A stretch of 24,171 nucleotides of DNA from Chloroflexota bacterium. GTDB taxonomy: Bacteria; Chloroflexota; Anaerolineae; Promineifilales; Promineifilaceae. Below, piece by piece: positions 1 to 7,995 of this stretch (its first letter is position 1; every line of letters starts with the position of its first letter). The stretch is taken from assembly GCA_024640485.1 (NCBI GenBank), contig JAHEEY010000009.1:1-24171 (forward strand), written 5' to 3'. A model generated the notes under the pieces. It saw only the letters and a list, made by a program, of their open reading frames with translations. It had not been told where the DNA came from and did not search any database. The translations under genes and the position numbers were made by a program.

Positions 1-778
1 CCCACCCGTGCAGGTCGGCCACAATCTTGTAAGCCGGGGTGCTCAAATAAAACGACAGCTGCTGCCGCACAAACGACTCGGTCTTTTGGGCAGCTGCGGG
101 ATCATCAAGGGGAATGACAAAGAGTGAGGTGTTCAGGGTTAAATCTGATCGGGAACGCCCACTCTTCTCCAGTCCATTATGCAGATTGGGAAGAGCAAAC
201 TCCCTCAGGTATTTGACCGTATGCAGGGCATGAAGATGAACACCATCGCAAACCTCTCCAGCCATCTGCAGCATCCCTTTGTTCACGGCTGAAACGTAGA
301 TAGGGATCTGAGGGAAGTCGTGCGGGCCTGGATTGAAGAACGGGGTCATTAGATTGAGCTGGAAGAATTCTCCCCGGAAATCAAGCGGCTTTCCCTCCTG
401 CCAGCAGTCCCAAACCGCCCTGATCGCCAAAATCATCTCGTGCAGCTTGAGCACCGGCTTTTCCCACGCCGCCCCGAACCGGCGCTCGATATGGCCGCGC
501 ACCTGACTGCCTAGTCCAAGAGCAAACCTGCCCCGCGAAAACCTGGCTAGATCCCAGGCGGTATGGGCTATGATGGTTGGACTGCGGGGAAAGGCTACCG
601 CGATGGCGGTGCCCAGGAGAATGCGCCGGCTGTGCTCTGCCGCCAGCAGCAGGCGCATGAAGGGATCGCCGCTGGTTTCCGCCATCCACAATCCATCGAA
701 CCCAATAGCTTCTACGGCGGCCCCATATGCCGCCATATCGGATAGTTCGGAGGTAAGTAAGCTGGCATCGATCTTCAT
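1..778 (-). CDS. F420-dependent-type LLM (luciferase-like) oxidoreductase, partial (C-terminus beyond window)
   Basis: The minus-strand frame opens with ATG at 778 after a good ribosome site (GAGGTGA a few bases upstream) and runs off the left edge after about 259 codons without a stop. The start MKIDASLLTSELSDM, the early segment GFDGLWMAET, the TAIAVAFPRSP strand and the FALGLGSQV strand are typical of the luciferase-like TIM-barrel flavin/F420 oxidoreductases. The pattern resembles the mycobacterial MSMEG_2256-like F420 subgroup. Later segments (FPQIPIYVSAVNKGM, CDGVHLHALHT) fit the barrel's C-terminal strands. The reaction is probably a hydride transfer from F420H2 or a reduced flavin to an unknown substrate. 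It follows livF on the same strand after a 382-base gap, so co-transcription is uncertain. I am sure of the superfamily, moderately sure of the F420 subgroup, and cannot name the substrate. Confidence 0.85.
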   Translation of the reverse strand, partial: MKIDASLLTSELSDMAAYGAAVEAIGFDGLWMAETSGDPFMRLLLAAEHSRRILLGTAIAVAFPRSPTIIAHTAWDLARFSRGRFALGLGSQVRGHIERRFGAAWEKPVLKLHEMILAIRAVWDCWQEGKPLDFRGEFFQLNLMTPFFNPGPHDFPQIPIYVSAVNKGMLQMAGEVCDGVHLHALHTVKYLREFALPNLHNGLEKSGRSRSDLTLNTSLFVIPLDDPAAAQKTESFVRQQLSFYLSTPAYKIVADLHGW

Positions 779-1160
779 GAAGTCACCTCTTCTAAGGGCT
801 GACCATTGATCGCGGGGACAGCTGCAGTCATGCATTTCCGCGCACCCTGCTGATGCTGCAGCCAAATTTACCACCGGATCGAAGATTCGCGCAAGCCGAC
901 GCAGCCGCGGCTGGTCACTATTCGCTGCCAGCTTCCAGGCCCATGGAAACGGCAGCAGGGCTGGAACGCCCGCCAGGAGCTGCTCGCCATGATAGATTTT
1001 ACTTCGAGGGAGGTTGCTTGTCTGACCGGCTTCCGGCAGAATTACAGATTGCCGGCGCGGCGCGCTGGGCAGACCGCATTTGCGCTGCAGTCGGGCACGG
1101 CTCCTCTTCCAGATTGTCGGTCAGCTGCAGGCGTTTGTAATCCTGAAAGCGTGGTGAAGA
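779..1160. other. 382-base intergenic gap between livF and the LLM oxidoreductase
   Basis: No intact gene is visible on either strand. The overlapping plus-strand frames are short and have no family-like composition over their length, apart from a possible MerR-like N-terminal fragment at 989-1111, listed separately. I see no clear terminator hairpin with a U-run after livF (stop at 1161). Confidence 0.6.
989..1111 (+). pseudogene. Possible decayed MerR-like regulator fragment (N-terminal helix-turn-helix)
   Basis: On the plus strand an ATG at 989 follows AGGAG with 9 bases of spacing. The first residues, MIDFTSREVACLTGFRQ, resemble the opening of MerR-type DNA-binding domains (pattern [YF]-T-x-[RG]-E-V-A-x-L-T-G). 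After about residue 20 the similarity is lost in this frame. A neighbouring frame further on (around 1100-1150) contains RARLLF and QAFVILKAW, weakly reminiscent of the R-x-Y-x-x-x-D-[LV]-x-x-L-K segment of the same family. This would fit a regulator inactivated by frameshifts. The evidence is only pattern resemblance over a short stretch, so it may be chance. Confidence 0.25.
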
Positions 1161-1958
1161 TCAACCAAGCCAACGTTTGCGTCGCTTGTAATGTTTCACG
1201 TCTCGATAACTCTTGCGTTCCCCCACCTGGGTCAGCCCCAGGTAGAACTCCTTGATATCCGCGTTTTCCGCCAGCTGGTCTGAAGGACCATCCATGACGA
1301 TGCGTCCTGTTTCCATGACGTATGCGGTCTCAGCGATCTGCAGGGCCACATTGGCATTTTGCTCCACCAGCAAGATAGCCACACCCGCTTCTTGATTGAT
1401 GCGCTGTATGATTTCGAAGATGTTCTGCACCAGCAGCGGCGCCAATCCCACTGACGGTTCATCCAGCAGCATCAGCTTCGGCTTGGCCATCAGAGCCCTG
1501 CCGATAACCACCATCTGCTGCTCGCCGCCAGAGAGGTATCCGCTGGTCCGGTGCCGATACTCCCTCAGCGGTGGGAAATAGTCGTACACCTCTTCCAAAT
1601 CTTGCTTGATGACCCGATTGGAGGCATTTCGGAACAGCGCGCCAGTGATCAGGTTCTCTTCCACCGACAAATGCCGGAACAGTCGCCGCCCTTCGAGCAC
1701 CTGAACGATACCGGATCGGGTTATCTCCTCCGGCTGCATACTGCCTAGCATCTGGCCCTCAAACTCAATCCCGCCTCTGGTGACGGCACCATCCTCTCGC
1801 AGCAGAAGTCCTGAAATCGCCTTGAGGGTGGTGGTTTTACCGGCCCCATTTGCTCCCAGGAGTGCCACGATCTGCCCCTGATTAACTTCAAGGGAAATTC
1901 CACGGAGGACCAGCACTACGTCGCTGTAGATGACTTCGATGTTGTTGATTTTCAGCAT
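1161..1958 (-). CDS. livF: Branched-chain-type ABC transporter ATP-binding protein LivF
   Basis: This is the second ATPase of a Liv (HAAT-family) importer. I place the start at ATG 1958 (265 residues), because the protein then begins MLKINNIEVIYSDVVLVLRG like other LivF proteins; an in-frame extension upstream to 2078 has no family resemblance and overlaps a candidate promoter. Walker A is GANGAGKTT (residues 35-43), the signature LSGGEQQ lies at 142-148, and Walker B LMLLDEP at 162-168. The switch segment reads LLVEQN, the usual LivF form with Gln in place of the H-loop His. The C-terminus has a basic tail (YRDVKHYKRRKRW) beyond the usual end at FYLG. It is separated from the other transporter genes by a terminator and may have its own promoter. 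Confidence 0.95.
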   Translation of the reverse strand: MLKINNIEVIYSDVVLVLRGISLEVNQGQIVALLGANGAGKTTTLKAISGLLLREDGAVTRGGIEFEGQMLGSMQPEEITRSGIVQVLEGRRLFRHLSVEENLITGALFRNASNRVIKQDLEEVYDYFPPLREYRHRTSGYLSGGEQQMVVIGRALMAKPKLMLLDEPSVGLAPLLVQNIFEIIQRINQEAGVAILLVEQNANVALQIAETAYVMETGRIVMDGPSDQLAENADIKEFYLGLTQVGERKSYRDVKHYKRRKRWLG

Positions 1959-2024
1959 AGTCTCGCCACTCTTGATTCCGCAATAACTGGGTGCCTGGAT
2001 GCCTGCGGGCCACCTTGTGTTCCG

Positions 2025-2054
2025 ATTGAATTTGAGCCCGAAAAAAGTTGTCAG
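2025..2054 (-). promoter_or_regulatory. Candidate sigma70-type promoter for livF
   Basis: On the minus strand CTGACA (2049-2054) and TTCAAT (2025-2030) are separated by 18 bases. The hexamers match the consensus at 5 and 4 positions. The site lies downstream of the terminator at 2162-2203 and about 65 bases upstream of the livF start, which is where a promoter would be needed. Confidence 0.3.
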
Positions 2055-2066
2055 GGATGACCCATG

Positions 2067-2094
2067 TATCCTGGTCATGCCAGGACAAAGGATA
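2067..2094. promoter_or_regulatory. Overlapping inverted repeats upstream of livF promoter
   Basis: TCCTGG (2069-2074) and CCAGGA (2080-2085) form an inverted repeat with a 5-base centre. TATCCT (2067-2072) and AGGATA (2089-2094) form a second, overlapping one. They sit just upstream of the candidate livF promoter and could be an operator. Confidence 0.25.
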
Positions 2095-2161
2095 TTCGCA
2101 CTGCAGAAATCCGGCTGACTCCGTCCGGACTTCGCCGCCTAACGGTCACCCTGAAGCTAAA

Positions 2162-2203
2162 CAGAGAGGCTGGAACCGGTCTTAGCAACTTCCAGCCTCT
2201 CTG
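2162..2203 (-). terminator. Terminator hairpin after the substrate-binding protein gene
   Basis: A perfect 14-base-pair inverted repeat (2162-2175 with 2190-2203) has a 14-base loop and lies 11 bases past the stop of the substrate-binding protein gene. On the minus strand the stem is followed by TTTAGCTT, a weak U-rich tail. It splits livF from the rest of the transporter cluster. Confidence 0.7.
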
Positions 2204-2213
2204 AATCTTAATA

Positions 2214-3659
2214 TTACTCGCCAGCCGGCCGCAGATCTGGCATATCGGTCCAATCTTGGAGAACGTTAAAGGCGTCGGGACCGCCCTGGATTTGACGCAG
2301 CTGTACATTATGGGGTGAACGGCTGCCGTCACTGTAATCGACCCGAATAACCCCATCCAGCGCCTGTATGGGGCCCATTGTGGTCAAGGCGTCGTATAAC
2401 GCCTGGCCTGAAAGGGCGTCAAAGCCAACGGTGTCAATGGCGACTTCTATGGATTGCCGCAGCAGATCCACACCAGCTAGCAGCAGGAGATAACCAACGT
2501 TATGGGCGCCAGCGGGCCGCTCGTTGGCATCGAACAGCTCCTGAGCCGCCTGAATGCCGGGGTTATCGGCGTCATTCCACCAGAGATAGGGGAATGGCGT
2601 GATCAAGCCTACCGCCAGGGAGGGATCAGAGACAAACGCATAGGTGGCCAGATCCATAGCCCAGTTATCTCCGGCCAGCACGAATTGACCCTGCAGCCCC
2701 AAAGCACCGATGCCGTTCATCAAGGCTGCCGGGCCAAAGGCAAGGGTATTGGTCCAGATAACGTTGGCGCCAGCCGCCTGGGCATTGAGCAGGGCGGTGG
2801 TGGTATCGGCGCTAGGAGACAGGTCGTAGATTTCCTCAGCGACGATGTTGACGCCCAGGCTCTCAGCATAGGCACGCGACTCTGTAGTCAGGGCCCCTTG
2901 GCCAAAAGCGCCAGGCCAGCTCAGGTAGGCCAGATTGATCTCATCCCCTGCGGAGGCAGGTTTGGCTTCATCCCAATTTGCCACCAGCCAATCCAGGAAG
3001 TAGCCCAATTGATCAGGATAGATAGGTCCCAGACCAAAGGTGTAGCCTGAACCCGGTCCGTAGAATGCTTCAGCGCTGAAACCGGCGGTCAAGTTCACGA
3101 TTTGGTCTTCGACAAAGCGGCTGGCCAACGCCTCGGCTTCCCCTGAACCATAGGTGATCATGGCCAACACGTTGTCGTCTTCACTGGTGAAACGGTCATA
3201 AGCGGCGACCGCTTCATCTACACTGCCAGCCGTATCGGCGAACTGCACATCCAGCATGGCGCCGCGAATACCGCCTGAAGCGTTTAAGGCATTGACAGCA
3301 TCCTGCATACCAAAGACCAGCGGGCCAGTGATAGCGGCGTATGGGCCAGAAAGATCGCCGAAATGATACAGATGGATGGTTTCCCCTTCCAGGTTATCAG
3401 TCCGGAGCATCGGCTCGGGCTCTTCAGTCGGAGCCGCGGTCGGCTCGACCACAGGCTCTTCAGTCGGCACCGCAGTTGGCTCCTCCATGGGCTCTTCAGC
3501 CGGCGCCTCTGTTGGCTCGGCAACAGGCTCTACAACCGGGACTTCCGTCGGTTCCGGCGGAGGAGCGGGGGTAGGTTCTTCCGCCGCGCTGGCACATCCG
3601 GACAGCAGCAGCGCCAAAAATACAATCGACAACAAGATGAGCAAGGGGTTCTTTCTCAT
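2214..3659 (-). CDS. Branched-chain-type ABC transporter substrate-binding lipoprotein
   Basis: This is the extracellular ligand-binding component of the Liv-type importer (periplasmic-binding-protein type 1 fold, LivJ/LivK-like). I choose ATG 3659 (481 residues) because AAGGAG lies about 10 bases upstream; an in-frame ATG at 3683 would only add an 8-residue charged extension. A lipoprotein signal (MRKNPLLILL, then a hydrophobic stretch) ends in LLSGC with the lipidated Cys at residue 22. Residues 28 to about 70 are a low-complexity Pro/Glu/Thr/Val tether of EPT and TEEP units, common in Chloroflexota lipoproteins. The binding domain follows from IHLYHFGDLSGPYA to the C-terminus, with an ALNASGGIRG segment and DTAGSVDEAVAAYDR typical of the family. 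The ligand is not predictable; with an acyl-CoA synthetase in the operon it may be an organic acid rather than an amino acid. Confidence 0.93.
   Translation of the reverse strand: MRKNPLLILLSIVFLALLLSGCASAAEEPTPAPPPEPTEVPVVEPVAEPTEAPAEEPMEEPTAVPTEEPVVEPTAAPTEEPEPMLRTDNLEGETIHLYHFGDLSGPYAAITGPLVFGMQDAVNALNASGGIRGAMLDVQFADTAGSVDEAVAAYDRFTSEDDNVLAMITYGSGEAEALASRFVEDQIVNLTAGFSAEAFYGPGSGYTFGLGPIYPDQLGYFLDWLVANWDEAKPASAGDEINLAYLSWPGAFGQGALTTESRAYAESLGVNIVAEEIYDLSPSADTTTALLNAQAAGANVIWTNTLAFGPAALMNGIGALGLQGQFVLAGDNWAMDLATYAFVSDPSLAVGLITPFPYLWWNDADNPGIQAAQELFDANERPAGAHNVGYLLLLAGVDLLRQSIEVAIDTVGFDALSGQALYDALTTMGPIQALDGVIRVDYSDGSRSPHNVQLRQIQGGPDAFNVLQDWTDMPDLRPAGE
3405..3575 (-). repeat. Imperfect tandem repeats encoding a Pro/Glu/Thr tether
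   Basis: The coding DNA after the lipobox of the substrate-binding protein consists of degenerate repeats built on GAGCC and GAACC codon pairs, encoding runs of EPT, PTEEP and PTEAP. It is a linker-type repeat inside the gene, not a separate element. Confidence 0.7.
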
Positions 3660-3862
3660 GATCACGTTTCTCCTTATCCTCATAACTATCTCTCAGCAAG
3701 ACAGGCTAATGGATCTGACTTGAATAATCAGAATATGGATCCGTATTGAGATTCGGCGCTCTGTCACCTCCTTCAACTCCCCCTGCAAGACGAACTATTG
3801 TCAAAGTCAACCCTGTTCAGTTGGTACACCCAGCGAAATCGGCCTCAGGTCCGCCGCTCATG
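3660..3862. other. 203-base gap between livM and the binding-protein gene, with an orphan Shine-Dalgarno
   Basis: No gene is visible. On the minus strand AAGGAGGTGA (3764-3773) is a full complement of the 16S rRNA tail, but no ATG follows at a usable distance. A GTG inside it would open only a 24-codon frame. A leader or a lost small gene is possible. Confidence 0.5.
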
Positions 3863-4987
3863 CTAACGCGAAAATGGACGCATTCGCCAGGCTGCTTTGG
3901 TTAATTTCCACCGGTGAGCCAGGCCTCGCGGCTCGAAGATTAGAAACACGATCAGTGCCAGGCCGAAGATGAGTGGGCGCAGCGCCGCAGTGGCGCCGGC
4001 GGCATTATCCGGCAGCACACTGATCACCCAAGGAGACATGACCGTGGCTATCTCCTCCAGCAAAATGACCAAAGTGGCCCCAAATATCGGCCCAAGGCTG
4101 GTTCCCAGGCCGCCGACGACCAGCATTCCCATAAAGAGAATGGAGTCAGTTAGATTTACGGTTACGGAATTGATGTGACGCAAATTATGGGCCAGCATCG
4201 CGCCGGCAGCACCGGCAAACACAGCCGCGATAAAGAATGCCTTCAGCTTGTAGGCAAAAGGATCGATTCCCAGCAGTTCGGCAGCAAGATCATTGTCGCG
4301 AATTGAGACCAGCGCCCTGCCCAAGCGGCTGCGAGAGATATTGTGGGCCACGATGGTGCTCAATATCACCACGACCAACGAGATATGGATGAATTGATCC
4401 GAGGTGGCAAAACGATAAACGCATGCCCCGAGTTCGCCGTCAAACTGGGTCCCAAAGAAGCAGAGATTGTTGATCACGGGAAGCTTGATGATTGGCACCG
4501 GCACATTCAATCCCTGGGCTCCGTGCAGTATATCGCCGTAGATATTCCGGGTAATCCATGGGATGATGAATTGAGCGCTCAAGGTGGCCATCACCAGATA
4601 GAACCCTTTGACACGCAGCGATGGCAGGCCGAATATCAAGCCCACCACGCCGGCGCTCAAGGCCGCCACCGGCAGCGCGAAAAAGAAGTTCCAGCCCAAT
4701 TGGGTAACCAGCAGCGTGGACGCGTATCCACCGACGGTCATGAACGCTGCCTGACCCAAGGAGATTTGACCGGTATAGCCAGTGAGGATGTTGAGCCCTT
4801 GAACCGCGACTATGGCAATCAGTACCCGGTTGACAAAGGAAACCGTCGATTCAGAACTATATGCCGGCAGAAGAAATAGCGCAGCCAGGCCAACGAATAG
4901 GACAACATACTGCCATCGCTTGCGCAGCACCGACATATCTTGCTCATAGCTGCGATCAAAATCACCCGCTGGTCTTAAAGCTGCCAC
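3863..4987 (-). CDS. livM: Branched-chain-type ABC transporter permease LivM
   Basis: This is an inner-membrane permease of the Liv importer, 374 residues. It is nearly all hydrophobic segments, with the family's central stretch GQISLGQAAFMTVGGYASTLL (split by eye at about residues 73-93) and LPSLRVKGFYLVMATL, both diagnostic of LivM. The C-terminal half carries VVGGLGTSLGPIFGA, the conserved permease loop, and ends with a basic tail. The start is GTG at 4987 with GAGGG about 7 bases upstream; the next ATG (4936) lacks a ribosome site. It follows livH by 65 bases and pairs with it to form the transmembrane channel. Confidence 0.94.
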   Translation of the reverse strand: MAALRPAGDFDRSYEQDMSVLRKRWQYVVLFVGLAALFLLPAYSSESTVSFVNRVLIAIVAVQGLNILTGYTGQISLGQAAFMTVGGYASTLLVTQLGWNFFFALPVAALSAGVVGLIFGLPSLRVKGFYLVMATLSAQFIIPWITRNIYGDILHGAQGLNVPVPIIKLPVINNLCFFGTQFDGELGACVYRFATSDQFIHISLVVVILSTIVAHNISRSRLGRALVSIRDNDLAAELLGIDPFAYKLKAFFIAAVFAGAAGAMLAHNLRHINSVTVNLTDSILFMGMLVVGGLGTSLGPIFGATLVILLEEIATVMSPWVISVLPDNAAGATAALRPLIFGLALIVFLIFEPRGLAHRWKLTKAAWRMRPFSR

Positions 4988-5052
4988 AGGAATCCCTCGC
5001 TAGATAGTTGGGTTATTGATACGTTAATTAAGATGAGACGAATACCTATCGG

Positions 5053-6006
5053 TCATATGCGCTCAATGCGCTTTTGACCAAACAGCCCGTCCGGGCGAAT
5101 GACTAACACAATCAACAAGATGATGTAAGGTACGATCTCTGTAGAATTGCGGATCGCCTGGGCAACCGCCGGGCCAAGAAAGAAGTCATTGGTGGGAAGG
5201 GCCACCAACCCTTGGACCAATCCAATGAGCAGTCCACCGATCACCGCCCCAGGAATAGACTCCAGACCGCCTAAGAGCACCGCGGGAAAAGCGATCAGGG
5301 CCACAATCGACAGGCTCAAATCCAGTCCGCTGGCGGTGGCGATCAAGATTCCGCCAATTGTGGCGATCAGGCCAGCGATGGCCCAGGAGATACCGAACAC
5401 CCGGTTGATCCGGATACCTACGCTTTGGGCAGTCTCATGGTCTTCAGCGGTCGCCCGCATACTCAGACCGGTGTGGGTGAATTGGAAGAAGAGCCAAAGC
5501 ACAACGACGCAGATGATGGCGATGACGAAGGTCCACACCAGGTTCTGTCTTAAAATCACCACGATGGGGTTGCCATTGTATTGAAACGGCAGCGAAAGCT
5601 TGTATGGGTCGGTGATGGAGAAGAATACGGGGAAGTTCCGCTGGGTGGTGCCGAAGGTCAAAATGGTTAATCCCTGCAGCACCTGCCCTAACGCCAAAGT
5701 CATCAAGATAATCGAAAGCAGCGGCTGGCCGGTCATTGGGCGCAGCGTTACCCGCTCGATCAAGAGTCCCAGCAATACTGACACACCCATGGCGCAGATC
5801 ACCGCTAACCACAACGGCAGCCCCATTCCTTCCTCAGCGGCGAACCACCAGGTGGACATGGTGCCGATCAGCAGCATCTGCCCATGCGCGAAGTTGAAGA
5901 TCTCTGATGATTTGAAAATCAGAACGATTCCCAGGGCAATAAGGGCCACAGGCCCTCCGTTCAAAATACCTGTGATAGCGAATTGCGGAAGCAGTTGCCA
6001 GTTCAT
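5053..6006 (-). CDS. livH: Branched-chain-type ABC transporter permease LivH
   Basis: This is the second membrane subunit of the importer, 317 residues, with about eight hydrophobic segments. It begins MNWQLLPQFAITGILNGG, and has the family signature IFNFAHGQMLLIGTM near residue 35-50 and LLGGLESIPGAVIGGLLIGL near 245-265. The conserved segment RATAEDHETAQSVGI in the cytoplasmic loop is the usual LivH coupling region. The ATG at 6006 is preceded by GAGAGGA at a good distance. The gene lies 35 bases after the acyl-CoA synthetase stop, so it is almost surely in the same operon. Confidence 0.95.
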   Translation of the reverse strand: MNWQLLPQFAITGILNGGPVALIALGIVLIFKSSEIFNFAHGQMLLIGTMSTWWFAAEEGMGLPLWLAVICAMGVSVLLGLLIERVTLRPMTGQPLLSIILMTLALGQVLQGLTILTFGTTQRNFPVFFSITDPYKLSLPFQYNGNPIVVILRQNLVWTFVIAIICVVVLWLFFQFTHTGLSMRATAEDHETAQSVGIRINRVFGISWAIAGLIATIGGILIATASGLDLSLSIVALIAFPAVLLGGLESIPGAVIGGLLIGLVQGLVALPTNDFFLGPAVAQAIRNSTEIVPYIILLIVLVIRPDGLFGQKRIERI

Positions 6007-6041
6007 ATGGGTCCTCTCTGGTATTGCCGGATCATCCTAAA

Positions 6042-7964
6042 TCAGCTATCTCCCAGTGATGCTATCCTAACCGTGGTGTCGATCACACCTTCACGTCCAT
6101 CCTGGTAGCGAACAGGCGCCCGCACCCGGATATCTTCTTTGCTATCATACATGGCATCGATGATTTCCTGGTATCGCTCATAAAGCACATTTCGCCGAAG
6201 TTTTCGCGTCCGGGTCATTTCCGATTCATCGGCATCAAATTCCTTGTGCATCAGCACAAAATGCCGCACCCTGCCTGCTGGCGGCAGACTGGCGTTCACC
6301 TCACGCACCGCCTGTTCCACCAGACCATACACCTCTGGCTTCTGTGACAGGTCGACGAAAGTAGTGAATCCAATCCCCCTTTTCTCGGCCCAGCGCCCCA
6401 CATTTTCAAAATCAATGATAACCAGGGCGGTAGCCCGATCCCGGCTTTCGCCACCCACGGTCATCACATCGCGAATGTATGGGCTGAACTTCAACCGGCC
6501 CTCGATGAATTGCGGCGAAAACCGTTCCCCGTTGGCCAGGGTAATCATTTCTTTGACCCGATCCAGATAGATCACATGCCCGTCGTCATCAATGTGTCCG
6601 GCATCGCCGGTGCGAAGCCAACGACGACCATCCTCATCGGTCAACAACGTTTCCGCGGTGGCCTCGGCATTCTTGTAGTACCCTTGCATAACCGTGGGGC
6701 CGGCAATCTGGATTTCGCCTTCTTTCGATATGCGGATTTCAATCCCCGGAGCCGGGGGGCCCACACTGGCGAATTTGATGTCATTATCCCGGTGAATGGT
6801 GGCGCCTCCGGTTACTTCCGTCGAGCCGTAAATCTGTTTTAGGTTGATGCCCAAGGCGTGGAAGAATCTCATGGCGTCTGGGCTGAGCGCCGCGCCAGCC
6901 GTATACGCCGCCCTTATCGTCGACAGCCCCAGCTGATCGCGCAGCGGGCGGAATATCAGCCACTCGCCCAAGGCGTAATAGAGTCTCAGACCGAGGCCGG
7001 GGCTTTCCTTGGCAAATCTTGTATCGGCCATTCTGTAGCCCACCGGCAAGAAGATCTTATAGAACTTGCGATTGATCCAGGTGGCATCGTTGATCCGGAT
7101 CTGTACGGTGGCAACCACCGAGTCCCATAACCTCGAGTTGTACAACAGCGTCTCAGGGGCGATTTCGCGAATATTCTCCCGAACCGTTTCCGGCGCTTCC
7201 GGGAAGTTCAGTATCACCCCAGAAAAGACGTGGGCGGCGATCCCAAGTACCGGTTCGGCAATCCATCCCATCGGCAGAAAGCTGATATGGTTGTCTGTCT
7301 CGTATCGATGGTCTACTTGATGGTAGACGGATGTGCCGCTGAGCATGTTACCATGGCTCAACATGACCGCTTTGGGCAGGCCGGTGGTGCCAGAAGTGTA
7401 GCAAAACATAGCCAGGTCATCGGCGTGGCCCAGGGCGACTTCGGTGTCAAACCTATCCGGCTCCTTAGCGTCAACCTGCCGGCCTATGTCCAAGACCTGA
7501 TCATATGAAATCAGCCAATCCTCTTGGTATCCCCAAAGCCCTCGTTCATCCCAATAAATCACTCGCTTGATTTGTGGAATCTGGCTCCTGATTTCCAGCA
7601 GCTTATCACATTGCTCCTGATCCTTAGCCAGAACGAAGGTGGCATCAGAATGGTTGACGATATAGGCCATTTCAGCCGGCGTGGCGTCGGTAAAAAGGCC
7701 CACCTGGATTGCCCCAACAGCTTGCAGCCCAAGGTAGGCCCACAGATACTGCCGGTCGTTATCACCCACGGTGCAAATCTTGTCCTGCCGCTGCACGCCC
7801 AACGAAATCAGACCTAACGCAAAGGATTTCACATTCTCGTATGAGTCCATCCAGCTAAACTCGCGCCAGATACCGAACTCCTTCTGGCGCAGGGCCGTCT
7901 TCTCACGACCATGCTTTTGGACACGTTGAAGAAAATATTGAGGTATTGTGTGTGATTCGGCCAT
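6042..7964 (-). CDS. Long-chain-type acyl-CoA synthetase / AMP-binding ligase
   Basis: This is an adenylate-forming enzyme that would activate a carboxylic acid with ATP and then form its CoA thioester. I choose ATG 7964 (640 residues), since GAGGA lies 7 bases upstream; a GTG at 8006 overlaps livG and has no ribosome site. Motifs: YTSGTTGLPK (189-198, phosphate binding), YGSTE (379-383), RTGD (451-454), DRVKEMITLANGE (468-480) and a C-terminal TRTRKLRR with the expected catalytic Lys near 588. The segment LPMGWIAEPVLG, then NFPEAPETV, is typical of large fatty or aryl acid ligases often encoded beside Liv transporters. It lies between livG and livH, which suggests that it activates the imported compound or its product. 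The substrate is unknown. Confidence 0.92.
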   Translation of the reverse strand: MAESHTIPQYFLQRVQKHGREKTALRQKEFGIWREFSWMDSYENVKSFALGLISLGVQRQDKICTVGDNDRQYLWAYLGLQAVGAIQVGLFTDATPAEMAYIVNHSDATFVLAKDQEQCDKLLEIRSQIPQIKRVIYWDERGLWGYQEDWLISYDQVLDIGRQVDAKEPDRFDTEVALGHADDLAMFCYTSGTTGLPKAVMLSHGNMLSGTSVYHQVDHRYETDNHISFLPMGWIAEPVLGIAAHVFSGVILNFPEAPETVRENIREIAPETLLYNSRLWDSVVATVQIRINDATWINRKFYKIFLPVGYRMADTRFAKESPGLGLRLYYALGEWLIFRPLRDQLGLSTIRAAYTAGAALSPDAMRFFHALGINLKQIYGSTEVTGGATIHRDNDIKFASVGPPAPGIEIRISKEGEIQIAGPTVMQGYYKNAEATAETLLTDEDGRRWLRTGDAGHIDDDGHVIYLDRVKEMITLANGERFSPQFIEGRLKFSPYIRDVMTVGGESRDRATALVIIDFENVGRWAEKRGIGFTTFVDLSQKPEVYGLVEQAVREVNASLPPAGRVRHFVLMHKEFDADESEMTRTRKLRRNVLYERYQEIIDAMYDSKEDIRVRAPVRYQDGREGVIDTTVRIASLGDS

Positions 7965-7995
7965 GAAGTGATCCTCTTCCATCAATTGCTCAAGC

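Noticed and set aside
381..745. Frames on both strands inside the partial oxidoreductase gene
   Set aside because: They overlap a clearly coding LLM frame and have shadow-like composition.
1959..2078. N-terminal extension of livF to an upstream ATG
   Set aside because: The extra 40 residues do not resemble LivF and cover the promoter-like region.
3341..3749. Plus-strand frames opposite the binding-protein tether, rich in Gly/Ser/Val or Arg/Leu
   Set aside because: They are antisense readings of the repetitive tether DNA and have no ribosome site or family resemblance.
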